The notes beneath the pieces were generated by a model. The model worked only from the letters and a program-made list of their open reading frames with translations. It was not told the DNA's origin and searched no databases. The translations under genes and the position numbers were made by a program. A DNA stretch of 5,552 bases from positions 1-5,552 of the forward strand of contig CAMATO010000068.1 of NCBI GenBank assembly GCA_945861165.1, given 5' to 3'. Shown here piece after piece: positions 1 through 5,552 of this stretch. Within the stretch, counting starts at the first letter, position 1; each line of letters starts with the position of its first letter. Source of the DNA: Bifidobacterium breve (lineage in GTDB: Bacteria > Actinomycetota > Actinomycetes > S36-B12 > UBA5976).

Positions 1-261
1 GCAATTCTTGACACAAATTGTGATCCAGATGAAGTTAACTTCCCAATTCCAGGAAATGATGATGCCATCAGATCAATTTCTTTATTAACAAGAGTTATTG
101 CTGATGCAGTTGCTGAGGGTTTGCAACTTAGATCTGCAAAGAATGCTGATGCAGCAGGAGTTATTGCTGAACCTTTAGCTGACTGGGAAAAAGAATTATT
201 AGCAGGTAACACTGAAGCGGTAGCAGAAGCAGTTGCCACAGATACCCCTGAAGAAAAGTAA
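1..261 (+). CDS. rpsB: 30S ribosomal protein S2, C-terminal part (5' end outside window)
   Basis: This is the last 86 codons of ribosomal protein S2, a small-subunit protein needed to load S1 and build the 30S head/body region. The frame is open from base 1 and ends at TAA 259-261. The visible residues begin AILDTNCDPDEVNFPIPGND, the highly conserved S2 stretch with the D-T-N-x-D-P and I-P-G-N-D-D-A-I motifs. A helix (about residues 22-45 of the visible part) follows, then an Ala/Glu-rich acidic tail of about 40 residues ending in TPEEK. Such variable acidic tails are common in actinobacterial S2. The gene directly precedes tsf, the near-universal rpsB-tsf pairing. The start codon and roughly two thirds of the protein lie to the left of the window. 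The identification is secure. Confidence 0.96.
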   Translation, partial: AILDTNCDPDEVNFPIPGNDDAIRSISLLTRVIADAVAEGLQLRSAKNADAAGVIAEPLADWEKELLAGNTEAVAEAVATDTPEEK

Positions 262-296
262 CTAACACAAAAACGCGAATAGGAATCAAAAAGTAA

Positions 297-1130
297 ATGT
301 CAAATTACTCTGCAGAAGATGTAAAGAAGTTACGCGAAAAAACTGGTTCAGGCATGATGGACTGTAAGAAAGCCTTAGATGAAACTGACGGCGATTTCAA
401 TGCAGCTGTGGAACTATTAAGAGTTAAGGGTGCCAAAGATGTTGGCAAGCGCGAAGGACGAAATGCTTCCGCAGGAATTGTTTCAGGAATCGTAAGCAAC
501 AAATCAGATGGCGCATTTGTTGAAGTAAACTGCGAAACAGATTTTGTTGCCAAAACTGATGATTTCATTAAATTAGGTGACAAAGTTGCAAGTTTGATTT
601 TAAGTGAAAAACCTAAAGATGTTGAAGCATTAATGAATGTGCAAACTGATGGCAAATCAGTGCAACAACTACTTGATGAAGCAAATGCATTTATGGGTGA
701 AAAAGTGGAAGTCAGAAGATTTGCACAATTTTCTGGTGGATATGTTTCCGTTTACCTTCATAAACCAGATCCTGCCCTTCCAGCAGGAGTAGGTGCAATG
801 GTGCAACTTGATAAAGAAAATGAACAAGTTGCTAAAGACGTTGCTCAACAAATTGCGGCAATGGCTCCGATTTATCTTTCACGTGAAAGTGTTCCAGCAG
901 AGGTAATCGAATCTGAAAAACGTGTTGCTGAACAAACAGCACGCGAAGAAGGAAAACCAGACGCTGCTATATCAAAAATTGTGGAAGGTCGAGTTGGTTC
1001 TTATTACAAAGACTTCTGCTTATTAGAACAAGCATGGGTAAGAGATAATAAGAAAACAATTGCTGATCACTTGAAAGAAAATGGTGTTAGCGTTAAACAA
1101 TTTGCCAGATTCAAGGTTGGCCAAAGCTAA
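297..1130 (+). CDS. tsf: Translation elongation factor Ts (EF-Ts)
   Basis: EF-Ts is the cytoplasmic guanine-nucleotide exchange factor that releases GDP from EF-Tu during elongation. The 277-residue length is normal for actinobacteria. Residues 5-43 form the N-terminal UBA-like helical domain (V-K-K-L-R-E-K-T-G-S-G-M-M-D-C-K-K-A-L). The EF-Tu contact signature T-D-F-V-A-K lies at 81-86 within VNCETDFVAKTDDF. The core subdomains follow, and the C-terminal block K-I-V-E-G-R (227-232) to L-L-E-Q-A-W-V (242-248) is the typical actinobacterial end. The start at 297 is the first ATG after the rpsB stop and gives the expected N-terminus M-S-N-Y-S-A-E-D-V-K. An AGGA at 281-284 lies 12 bases upstream, a somewhat long Shine-Dalgarno spacing. 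The 35-base gap after rpsB contains no terminator, so cotranscription is likely. Confidence 0.97.
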   Translation: MSNYSAEDVKKLREKTGSGMMDCKKALDETDGDFNAAVELLRVKGAKDVGKREGRNASAGIVSGIVSNKSDGAFVEVNCETDFVAKTDDFIKLGDKVASLILSEKPKDVEALMNVQTDGKSVQQLLDEANAFMGEKVEVRRFAQFSGGYVSVYLHKPDPALPAGVGAMVQLDKENEQVAKDVAQQIAAMAPIYLSRESVPAEVIESEKRVAEQTAREEGKPDAAISKIVEGRVGSYYKDFCLLEQAWVRDNKKTIADHLKENGVSVKQFARFKVGQS

Positions 1131-1131
1131 A

Positions 1132-1848
1132 ATGCCTAAACGTTACGGTCGCGTCTTACTCAAACTTTCCGGTGAAGCATTTGCCGGAAGTGGGGCATTA
1201 GGTGTTGACCCAGACGTTGTTTCTAGTATTTCTGCACAAATTGCTGATGTGGTTCAAGATGGTGCACAAGTAGCAGTAGTTATTGGTGGCGGAAATTATT
1301 TTCGCGGTGCAGAATTATCTGAACGCGGCATGGATCGAGCTCGTGCCGATTACATGGGAATGCTGGGTACTGTTATGAACTGTTTAGCATTACAAGATTT
1401 TCTTGAAAAACAAAAAGTTGAAACCAGAGTGCAAACCGCAATTACTATGGGACAAGTTGCAGAATCATATGTTCCGCGTAGAGCAATTAGACATTTAGAA
1501 AAAGGAAGAGTTGTAATATTTGGGGCCGGATTAGGTGCACCGTTTTTTTCTACAGATACAACTGCTGCCCAACGTGCCTTAGAAATTGGTGCCGAAGTTG
1601 TGTTGATGGCAAAAGGTGTTGATGGTGTTTATGATTCAGATCCGCGCAAGAATCCTGCTGCTAAAAAGTATGACACATTAACTTATGATGAAGTATTACA
1701 AAAAGGTTTGAAAGTTGCTGATGCAACCGCAATTAGTTTATGTCGAGATAATAATCTACCAATCGTGGTGTTTAACTTGTTAGAAGATGGAAATATTGCC
1801 AGAGCTGTTGCCGGTAAAACAATTGGCACCATAATTCAGGGGGTTTAG
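1132..1848 (+). CDS. pyrH: UMP kinase (uridylate kinase)
   Basis: This hexameric cytosolic enzyme phosphorylates UMP to UDP with ATP, the step that commits pyrimidines to UTP and CTP synthesis. It belongs to the amino acid kinase fold, not the eukaryotic UMP/CMP kinase family. The 238 residues match the usual length. Visible motifs are K-L-S-G-E (11-15, phosphate binding), I-G-G-G-N-Y-F-R-G (51-59), A-D-Y-M-G-M-L-G-T (72-80, UMP site), FGAGLGAPFFSTDTTA (130-145) and M-A-K-G-V-D-G-V-Y (159-167, ATP/base site). The open frame extends to an ATG at 1081 inside tsf, but I chose ATG 1132 because M-P-K-R-Y-G-R-V-L-L-K-L-S-G-E matches the family start. The extension has no good ribosome binding site. 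Even at 1132 the only Shine-Dalgarno-like match is a weak AAGG at 1113-1116. The single-base gap after the tsf stop therefore suggests translational coupling. Confidence 0.97.
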   Translation: MPKRYGRVLLKLSGEAFAGSGALGVDPDVVSSISAQIADVVQDGAQVAVVIGGGNYFRGAELSERGMDRARADYMGMLGTVMNCLALQDFLEKQKVETRVQTAITMGQVAESYVPRRAIRHLEKGRVVIFGAGLGAPFFSTDTTAAQRALEIGAEVVLMAKGVDGVYDSDPRKNPAAKKYDTLTYDEVLQKGLKVADATAISLCRDNNLPIVVFNLLEDGNIARAVAGKTIGTIIQGV

Positions 1849-1849
1849 A

Positions 1850-2407
1850 ATGACTGAATCAATTCTTAAAGAAGCTCAGCTAAAAATTGATAAGGCTATT
1901 GAAGTTGCAAAGGAAGATTTTGCCACCATTAGAACTGGAAGAGCTAATGCTTCAATGTTTAACAAAATTTCTGCAGACTATTACGGTACCCAAACACCTT
2001 TAAATCAAATGGCAACATTTCAAACTCCGGAAGCACGAATGATTGTGATCGCCCCATTTGATAAAAGCGCGTTGCAAGCAATTGAGAAGGCAATTCGTGA
2101 AAGTGATTTAGGTGTCAATCCCTCGAATGACGGTGTAATTATCAGAGTTGCTATCCCACAATTGACCGAAGAGCGTCGTAAAGAATTTATTAAGGTTGCA
2201 AAAAACAAAGCAGAAGAAGCCAGAGTTTCAATTCGTAACATCAGAAGAAATGCTAAAGATGCTTTGGATAAATCCAAGAAAGATGGAGATGTCAGCGAGG
2301 ATGATGTTAAAAGGGCGGAAAAGGCTCTTGATGAAATCACCAATAAAGGCGTGCATGGAATAGATGATGTGCTTAAACATAAAGAATCTGAACTACTAGA
2401 GGTTTAA
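1850..2407 (+). CDS. frr: Ribosome recycling factor (RRF)
   Basis: RRF acts with EF-G after termination to split the 70S ribosome into subunits and free the mRNA. At 185 residues it has exactly the usual bacterial length. Domain I, the three-helix bundle, is made of residues about 1-30 and 105-185. Domain II, the small beta domain, is about 31-104. Conserved landmarks are T-I-R-T-G-R-A (26-32), Y-Y-G-T (44-47), S-D-L-G-V-N-P-S-N-D-G (85-95), L-T-E-E-R-R-K (105-111) and R-N-I-R-R (129-133), which includes the conserved arginine 132. A strong AGGGGG at 1838-1843 lies 6 bases before the ATG. One base separates the start from the pyrH stop, so the two genes are cotranscribed and probably coupled. 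Nothing unusual is seen in the protein. Confidence 0.97.
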   Translation: MTESILKEAQLKIDKAIEVAKEDFATIRTGRANASMFNKISADYYGTQTPLNQMATFQTPEARMIVIAPFDKSALQAIEKAIRESDLGVNPSNDGVIIRVAIPQLTEERRKEFIKVAKNKAEEARVSIRNIRRNAKDALDKSKKDGDVSEDDVKRAEKALDEITNKGVHGIDDVLKHKESELLEV

Positions 2408-2413
2408 CTACCA

Positions 2414-2448
2414 TCTTCATTGATCTGAACCTAGGTTAAAGTCTAGGA
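2414..2448 (+). promoter_or_regulatory. Candidate internal promoter for leaderless cdsA transcript
   Basis: TAAAGT at 2437-2442 fits the actinobacterial -10 form TANNNT and ends 6 bases before the GTG at 2449. That is the spacing expected when transcription begins at or next to the start codon. TCTTCA at 2414-2419, separated from the -10 box by exactly 17 bases, is a weak (3 of 6) -35 match. This is the only gap in the + strand cluster long enough to hold a promoter beyond the 35-base rpsB-tsf gap. Actinobacteria are known to make many leaderless mRNAs. The assignment rests on pattern only. Confidence 0.4.
2428..2447. repeat. 10-bp palindrome and CTAGG direct repeat in the frr-cdsA gap
   Basis: AACCTAGGTT at 2428-2437 is a perfect inverted repeat with no spacer. 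The pentamer CTAGG recurs in direct orientation at 2431-2435 and 2443-2447, with start points 12 bases apart. The second copy abuts the cdsA GTG and the first overlaps the edge of the candidate -10 box. The arrangement could be a small operator. In a short A+T-rich gap it could also arise by chance, and no regulator is identified. Confidence 0.3.
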
Positions 2449-3267
2449 GTGGATAAAATTCAAACTGGTAGAAATCTGCCCGCTGCAACTGTTATTGGGC
2501 TGTTGCTACTTTCATCAGTTATTGCCTCACTTTTTGTTTATAAGTATGTATTTATTCTCTTAGCTTTAGTAGCTTTACTCTTGGCAGCACATGAACTGAC
2601 AACTCAATGGGCAAGATCAAGAGATGTAAAAACCTCATTTTTTCTTATTGCTTTATCAATTTCGTTAATGGTCTTCTCCTCAATTTATTTTGGAATACTG
2701 GGTTTAATCGGTTCCTATTTGGTTGCTGGAATTCTTAATAGCCTTTATGGATTAACAGACAGGCTAAGTTTTAAAGAAATATTCAAAATATCACTATTTA
2801 CATATTCATATTTAGGATTATTTGGATCACTATCAATGCTGATGCTAAGAACAGACGACGGTGCTGGTCGTGTTTTCTTATTTATTGCAATCACTGCTTT
2901 TAGTGATACCGGCGGCTATTTAACCGGTATCTTGATTGGTAAACATAGAATTGCCCCAAATATTTCACCGCAGAAGTCTTATGAGGGTTTAATTGGATCG
3001 ATAATTTTTGCGGTTTTATTTGCAGGATTTGCAGGACCAAAATTTTTAGATATTGAAATCTGGCAAGCAGTAGTGATCGGGATAACTTTGGCAGTAGCGG
3101 GAACCGCTGGTGATCTTTTTGAAAGTGGAATTAAAAGACGACTAGGTATAAAAGATTTTTCCACATTAATTCCAGGACATGGTGGGATGCTCGATAGGTT
3201 GGACTCATTGGCCCCAAATGCTTTAATGTCTTTTCTATTATTTGGTCTATTTTTAGGATTCAATTAA
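2449..3267 (+). CDS. cdsA: Phosphatidate cytidylyltransferase (CDP-diacylglycerol synthase)
   Basis: This integral membrane enzyme converts phosphatidic acid and CTP to CDP-diacylglycerol and pyrophosphate, the branch point for all phospholipid head groups. The 272 residues contain about eight hydrophobic segments (roughly 12-30, 32-49, 62-80, 82-98, 112-133, 141-162, 183-197, 205-220), plus a C-terminal one at 256-271. The CDS family signature is complete at 226-252: S-x-I-K-R, then K-D at 235-236, P-G-H-G-G at 242-246 and D-R-L-D at 249-252. The D-T-G-G-Y block (153-157) and S-P-Q-K-S-Y-E-G (173-180) are also typical. The N-terminus is short: many actinobacterial homologues carry a longer charged region before G-R-N-L-P-A-A. 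Here an in-frame TAA at 2437-2439 rules out any start further upstream. GTG 2449 is the first start codon after it, but its AGGAG overlaps the codon itself, so the exact start is uncertain. Confidence 0.95.
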   Translation: MDKIQTGRNLPAATVIGLLLLSSVIASLFVYKYVFILLALVALLLAAHELTTQWARSRDVKTSFFLIALSISLMVFSSIYFGILGLIGSYLVAGILNSLYGLTDRLSFKEIFKISLFTYSYLGLFGSLSMLMLRTDDGAGRVFLFIAITAFSDTGGYLTGILIGKHRIAPNISPQKSYEGLIGSIIFAVLFAGFAGPKFLDIEIWQAVVIGITLAVAGTAGDLFESGIKRRLGIKDFSTLIPGHGGMLDRLDSLAPNALMSFLLFGLFLGFN

Positions 3268-3268
3268 A

Positions 3269-4369
3269 ATGATAGAAATTATCGATCCGGAAAAAGAAAA
3301 CATCAGAAAAAAGACACCTCAACATATTGCTGACTTTGATATCAAAGGAAGAAAAAAGTTTGCAGCAGAGGTAGGTTTACCAGGTTTTAGAGCAGATCAA
3401 GTAAGCAGACATTGGTTTGGTCAACTTTCTGATAATTTTGAAGAATGGACAGATTTACCTGCTGAAAACAGACAAGAAATATCTGAGGTATTAACTCCTA
3501 AATTAATAACAGAATTGAAAGTTCAAAAAGCTGATGGTGGAAATACTGTTAAAACTTTATGGAAACTTCATGACGGATTGTTGATTGAAAGTGTGCTCAT
3601 GCACTATCCCAATAGAACAACAATATGTATTTCATCTCAAGCAGGATGTGGCATGGGATGCCCATTTTGTGCCACAGGTCAAGGTGGATTAAAAAGAAAT
3701 CTTTCCACCTCTGAAATTGTTGCCCAGGTTCAAGCAGGAGCTAGATATGCTGCTCAAGGTTTATTGCCAGAAGGTCCAACTCGTCTTTCAAATATTGTTT
3801 TTATGGGCATGGGTGAACCGATGGCAAACTTTAATGCTGTGGTGGGAACCATTCATCGCATCCATGATGAATCACCAGAAGGTTTAGGAATAAGTGCAAG
3901 AAATATAACTGTGAGCACAGTTGGAATTGTGCCACGAATAAATGATTTGGCAGCATTGGGATTACCGGTGAGATTAGCTGTTAGTTTGCATGCACCAACA
4001 GATGAATTACGAAATACACTTGTGCCCCTTAACGAAAGATATCCAATAAAGGAAGTGCTGGATGCTTCTTGGAAATACGCCGAAACAAGTGGGCGCAGAG
4101 TTTCTATTGAATACGCAATGATTAAGTCAATGAATGATCAAATAATTCACGCTAAACAATTAGCAAATCTTTTAAGAGGAAAAGATGTGCACGTGAATCT
4201 AATTCCTTTAAATCCAACACCAGGGTCCAAATGGACCGCTTCGGATCCAAAAGATGAAAAAATATTTGTAGAAATATTAGAACAATCTGATATTGCTGTA
4301 ACAGTGCGAGACACCAGAGGTAGAGAAATTGATGGCGCCTGCGGTCAACTGGCCGCCAGTGAAGTCTAG
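3269..4369 (+). CDS. rlmN: Dual-specificity 23S rRNA A2503 / tRNA A37 C2-methyltransferase RlmN
   Basis: RlmN is a cytoplasmic radical SAM enzyme that methylates C2 of adenosine 2503 in the peptidyl-transferase centre of 23S rRNA, and A37 of some tRNAs. This affects proofreading and some antibiotic sensitivities. The 366 residues match the usual length. The radical SAM cluster motif C-x3-C-x2-C is at C127, C131 and C134. The two other cysteines conserved in the family are C120 (in T-I-C-I-S-S-Q-A-G-C) and C358 (in G-A-C-G-Q-L), the latter at the methyl-carrying position. The SAM-binding G-E-P motif is at 182-184. The V-S-L-H-A-P (238-243) and N-L-I-P-L-N-P (310-316) blocks are also present. 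All catalytic residues are in place, and Cfr would be a less likely call given the housekeeping context. AGGA at 3255-3258 lies 10 bases before the ATG, and one base separates it from the cdsA stop. Confidence 0.96.
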   Translation: MIEIIDPEKENIRKKTPQHIADFDIKGRKKFAAEVGLPGFRADQVSRHWFGQLSDNFEEWTDLPAENRQEISEVLTPKLITELKVQKADGGNTVKTLWKLHDGLLIESVLMHYPNRTTICISSQAGCGMGCPFCATGQGGLKRNLSTSEIVAQVQAGARYAAQGLLPEGPTRLSNIVFMGMGEPMANFNAVVGTIHRIHDESPEGLGISARNITVSTVGIVPRINDLAALGLPVRLAVSLHAPTDELRNTLVPLNERYPIKEVLDASWKYAETSGRRVSIEYAMIKSMNDQIIHAKQLANLLRGKDVHVNLIPLNPTPGSKWTASDPKDEKIFVEILEQSDIAVTVRDTRGREIDGACGQLAASEV

Positions 4370-4374
4370 GTAAG

Positions 4375-4380
4375 AGAGGG
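4375..4380 (+). promoter_or_regulatory. Ribosome binding site of the methyltransferase gene
   Basis: The purine run AGAGGG ends only 3 bases before the ATG at 4384, shorter than the usual 5-9 base spacing. The next in-frame methionine, residue 50, would remove the region before the SAM motif. The ATG at 4384 is therefore still the best start. Confidence 0.6.
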
Positions 4381-4383
4381 CAA

Positions 4384-5073
4384 ATGAGTCAAAGCGAAAA
4401 CGAACAACAGAAGTTCAATGAAAACTTTGATTCTAAAGATTATTTTGCCAGTCTTTATGGTGCAACAGACGAATTTGGTAATCCCAGCCAAACAAAAATA
4501 GATAAATTACGTGACAATCTCCTGGTTAAAATGTTTTCAAAATATGGTTCAACAGCATTGAAAGATTCCAGTGTTGTTGACATTGGTTGTGGGTACGGTT
4601 GGTTGCTAGATTATTTTGATTCCGCAAAACGAGTGTGTGGATCAGATATTTCTGAGCATGCAATTGAAGTTGCTCGGAAACGCTCCCCAAGTAGAGAATT
4701 TAAGGTAGCTGACATTCAAGCCGGTGTAGCTTTCGACAACAAATTTGATTTGGTTTTGGCAATAAATGTTATTGAACACCTCCCAAATCCTGCTGCTGGA
4801 ATTAAAGCAATCTGTGATGCCTTAAAGCCAGGTGGCATTACTTTGGTACATTTGCCAACAATAAATAACGCATTTAATAAATGGGAATATAAGTATTTAT
4901 ACGACTCAGATCCAACCCATATTTACAGACCAAAAGGTTCAGAAATTAGAAAAATGTTTGAAGACAACGGACTAAAAACAATGAGGGATTCTTTCTTACC
5001 ACATTTTCCTGCTTGGTTAACTAGATTAATTCCAATACATCCTGCTTACTTAGCAGTTTATAAAAAGATTTAA
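4384..5073 (+). CDS. Class I SAM-dependent methyltransferase, substrate unknown
   Basis: The 229 residues carry a seven-stranded Rossmann-type SAM methyltransferase domain. Motif I is V-V-D-I-G-C-G-Y-G at 64-72. The acidic residue expected to bind the ribose is D88 in C-G-S-D-I-S. The motif IV region is F-D-L-V-L-A-I-N-V-I-E-H-L at 121-133, and the post-motif is L-K-P-G-G-I-T-L-V at 147-155. This resembles UbiG/Methyltransf_11 or 23-type small-molecule enzymes rather than rRNA methylases, but the substrate cannot be read from sequence. The first 50 residues are polar. The segment S-D-P-T-H-I-Y-R-P (175-183) is a recurring element of this superfamily. The last 25 residues are rich in Pro, Leu, Ile and aromatics and may pack on a hydrophobic substrate. 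The gene starts 14 bases after rlmN and is probably cotranscribed with it. Its TAA overlaps the stop of the convergent aminotransferase gene. Confidence 0.85.
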   Translation: MSQSENEQQKFNENFDSKDYFASLYGATDEFGNPSQTKIDKLRDNLLVKMFSKYGSTALKDSSVVDIGCGYGWLLDYFDSAKRVCGSDISEHAIEVARKRSPSREFKVADIQAGVAFDNKFDLVLAINVIEHLPNPAAGIKAICDALKPGGITLVHLPTINNAFNKWEYKYLYDSDPTHIYRPKGSEIRKMFEDNGLKTMRDSFLPHFPAWLTRLIPIHPAYLAVYKKI

Positions 5074-5552
5074 CTAGCTGAGGCAATAGCCTTTTCAAGC
5101 ACATCAAGTCCTTCATTTAGTAATTCATCATTGATCACAAGTGGTGGTAGGAATCTTAAAACGTTTCCGTAGGTTCCAGCAGTTAAAACTAGAACTCCCT
5201 CAGCATGACAAGATTTAACAATTTTTGTTGTCGTATCTGGATCAGGTGTAGTAGTTCCTGGTTTTACGATTTCAATTGCGACCATGGCACCTCTGCCTCG
5301 TACATCGCCAATCAATTGGTGTTGTTTAGCCATATTTTGTAATCTAGGAATCATAATTGATTCAATATGCTTTGCCGATTGAATTAAATTATCTTTTTCA
5401 ATTGTTTCAATTGCTCCTAGTGCACCTGCTAACGCGATTGGATTTCCACCATAAGTTCCACCTAGTCCACCGGCATGAATTGAATCCATAACATCTGCTC
5501 GACCTGTAACTGCTGCTACAGGAAGTCCGCCGCCCATACCTTTAGCCATGGT
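5070..5552 (-). CDS. gabT: Class III aminotransferase, C-terminal part, probably 4-aminobutyrate aminotransferase
   Basis: Class III (subgroup II) PLP-dependent aminotransferases of this type move the amino group of 4-aminobutyrate to 2-oxoglutarate, giving succinate semialdehyde and glutamate. The open frame runs to the window edge. The methionine at 5549-5547 is internal, because the preceding visible residue is Thr and T-M-A-K-G-M-G-G-G-L-P is the family's PLP-lysine motif. The lysine at codon 5543-5541 should form the Schiff base. Further landmarks are G-G-T-Y-G-G-N-P-I-A, which contributes to the phosphate site across the dimer, G-D-V-R-G-R-G-A-M-V-A-I-E, and the end block L-T-A-G-T-Y-G-N-V-L-R-F-L-P-P-L-V-I. 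That last stretch is characteristic of actinobacterial GabT. About 160 residues are visible; the N-terminal half or more lies to the right. Related enzymes acting on ornithine, putrescine or 5-aminovalerate cannot be excluded. Confidence 0.85.
   Translation of the reverse strand, partial: TMAKGMGGGLPVAAVTGRADVMDSIHAGGLGGTYGGNPIALAGALGAIETIEKDNLIQSAKHIESIMIPRLQNMAKQHQLIGDVRGRGAMVAIEIVKPGTTTPDPDTTTKIVKSCHAEGVLVLTAGTYGNVLRFLPPLVINDELLNEGLDVLEKAIASAS
5080..5095 (+). terminator. Weak candidate intrinsic terminator after the methyltransferase
   Basis: AGGC at 5081-5084 and GCCT at 5089-5092 pair around an AATA loop. A G-U pair at 5080/5093 may add to the stem, and the T run ends at 5095. It starts 7 bases after the methyltransferase stop, where the rightward operon should end, and lies inside the 3' coding end of the opposing aminotransferase gene. 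The 4-5 bp stem and short T tract are poor by intrinsic terminator standards, so this is tentative. Confidence 0.25.

Noticed and set aside
233..264. Promoter for tsf within the end of rpsB (TTGCCA and TAACTA)
   Set aside because: The spacing of about 20 bases is too long and both boxes are weak. A short terminator-free gap to rpsB fits cotranscription better.
305..655. Open frame of 116 codons on the - strand within tsf
   Set aside because: It is fully inside a well conserved gene and its translation is Ser/Leu/Thr-rich with no recognisable family, as expected for an antisense shadow.
1081..1131. N-terminal extension of pyrH beginning inside tsf
   Set aside because: The added 17 residues are the out-of-frame reading of the conserved tsf C-terminus. 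Family members start at the residue encoded at 1132.
2020..2343. Open frame of 107 codons on the - strand within frr
   Set aside because: It lies wholly inside frr, has low-complexity Ser/Leu/Ala composition and no good ribosome binding site; it is a shadow frame.
2979..3263. Open frame of 94 codons on the - strand within cdsA
   Set aside because: It overlaps the CDS family signature of cdsA on the other strand, and its translation resembles no known protein.
4348..4360. Hairpin ACTGG-CCG-CCAGT near the end of rlmN as a terminator
   Set aside because: The 5-bp stem is followed by GAAGTCTAGG and not a T run, lies inside rlmN, and the next gene follows at once.
5042..5060. Hairpin CTGCT-TACTT-AGCAG with a T-rich tail
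   Set aside because: It lies before the methyltransferase stop codon, so termination here would remove the end of the gene. On the - strand the following bases are not T-rich.
1..5552. A new defence, mobile or CRISPR-like system
   Set aside because: All but one of the genes belong to known housekeeping or metabolic families. There are no arrays, transposases, integrases, long repeats or composition shifts to support such a system.

Overview
The window is a compact, A+T-rich piece of bacterial chromosome with almost no intergenic DNA. The gene order rpsB-tsf-pyrH-frr-cdsA-rlmN is the conserved order of actinobacterial chromosomes. Several proteins look actinobacterial: the FGAGLGAPFFSTDT stretch in UMP kinase, the TGRNLPAA start of CdsA, and the GTYGNVLRFLPPLVI stretch of the aminotransferase. 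An A+T-rich, tightly packed actinobacterium suggests a streamlined planktonic lineage such as the freshwater acI group (Nanopelagicales). That placement is inference and was not tested by any search.

Layout on the + strand: the 3' end of rpsB (1-261), tsf (297-1130), pyrH (1132-1848), frr (1850-2407), cdsA (2449-3267), rlmN (3269-4369), and a class I SAM-dependent methyltransferase of unknown substrate (4384-5073). On the - strand, the C-terminal part of a class III aminotransferase, probably 4-aminobutyrate aminotransferase (gabT), runs in from beyond the right edge (5552 to 5070). It meets the methyltransferase tail to tail, with both stop codons inside the same TTAA.

The + strand genes mostly serve translation: ribosomal protein S2, elongation factor Ts, ribosome recycling factor, and the 23S rRNA/tRNA A2503/A37 methylase RlmN. 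UMP kinase (nucleotides) and CdsA (phospholipid precursor CDP-diacylglycerol) are interleaved, as is usual for this cluster. Three junctions (tsf/pyrH, pyrH/frr, cdsA/rlmN) have a single A between stop and ATG, which suggests translational coupling in one operon. The largest gap, frr-cdsA at 41 bases, holds a possible internal promoter: a TANNNT -10 box sits 6 bases before the cdsA GTG, as in actinobacterial leaderless transcripts. No gene-free stretch exceeds 41 bases.

I see no tRNA, rRNA, CRISPR array, insertion sequence, riboswitch or phage gene, and no sign of a new multi-gene system. The points worth a second look are the cdsA start, the methyltransferase after rlmN where many actinobacteria carry dxr, and the fused stop codons at the convergent junction.
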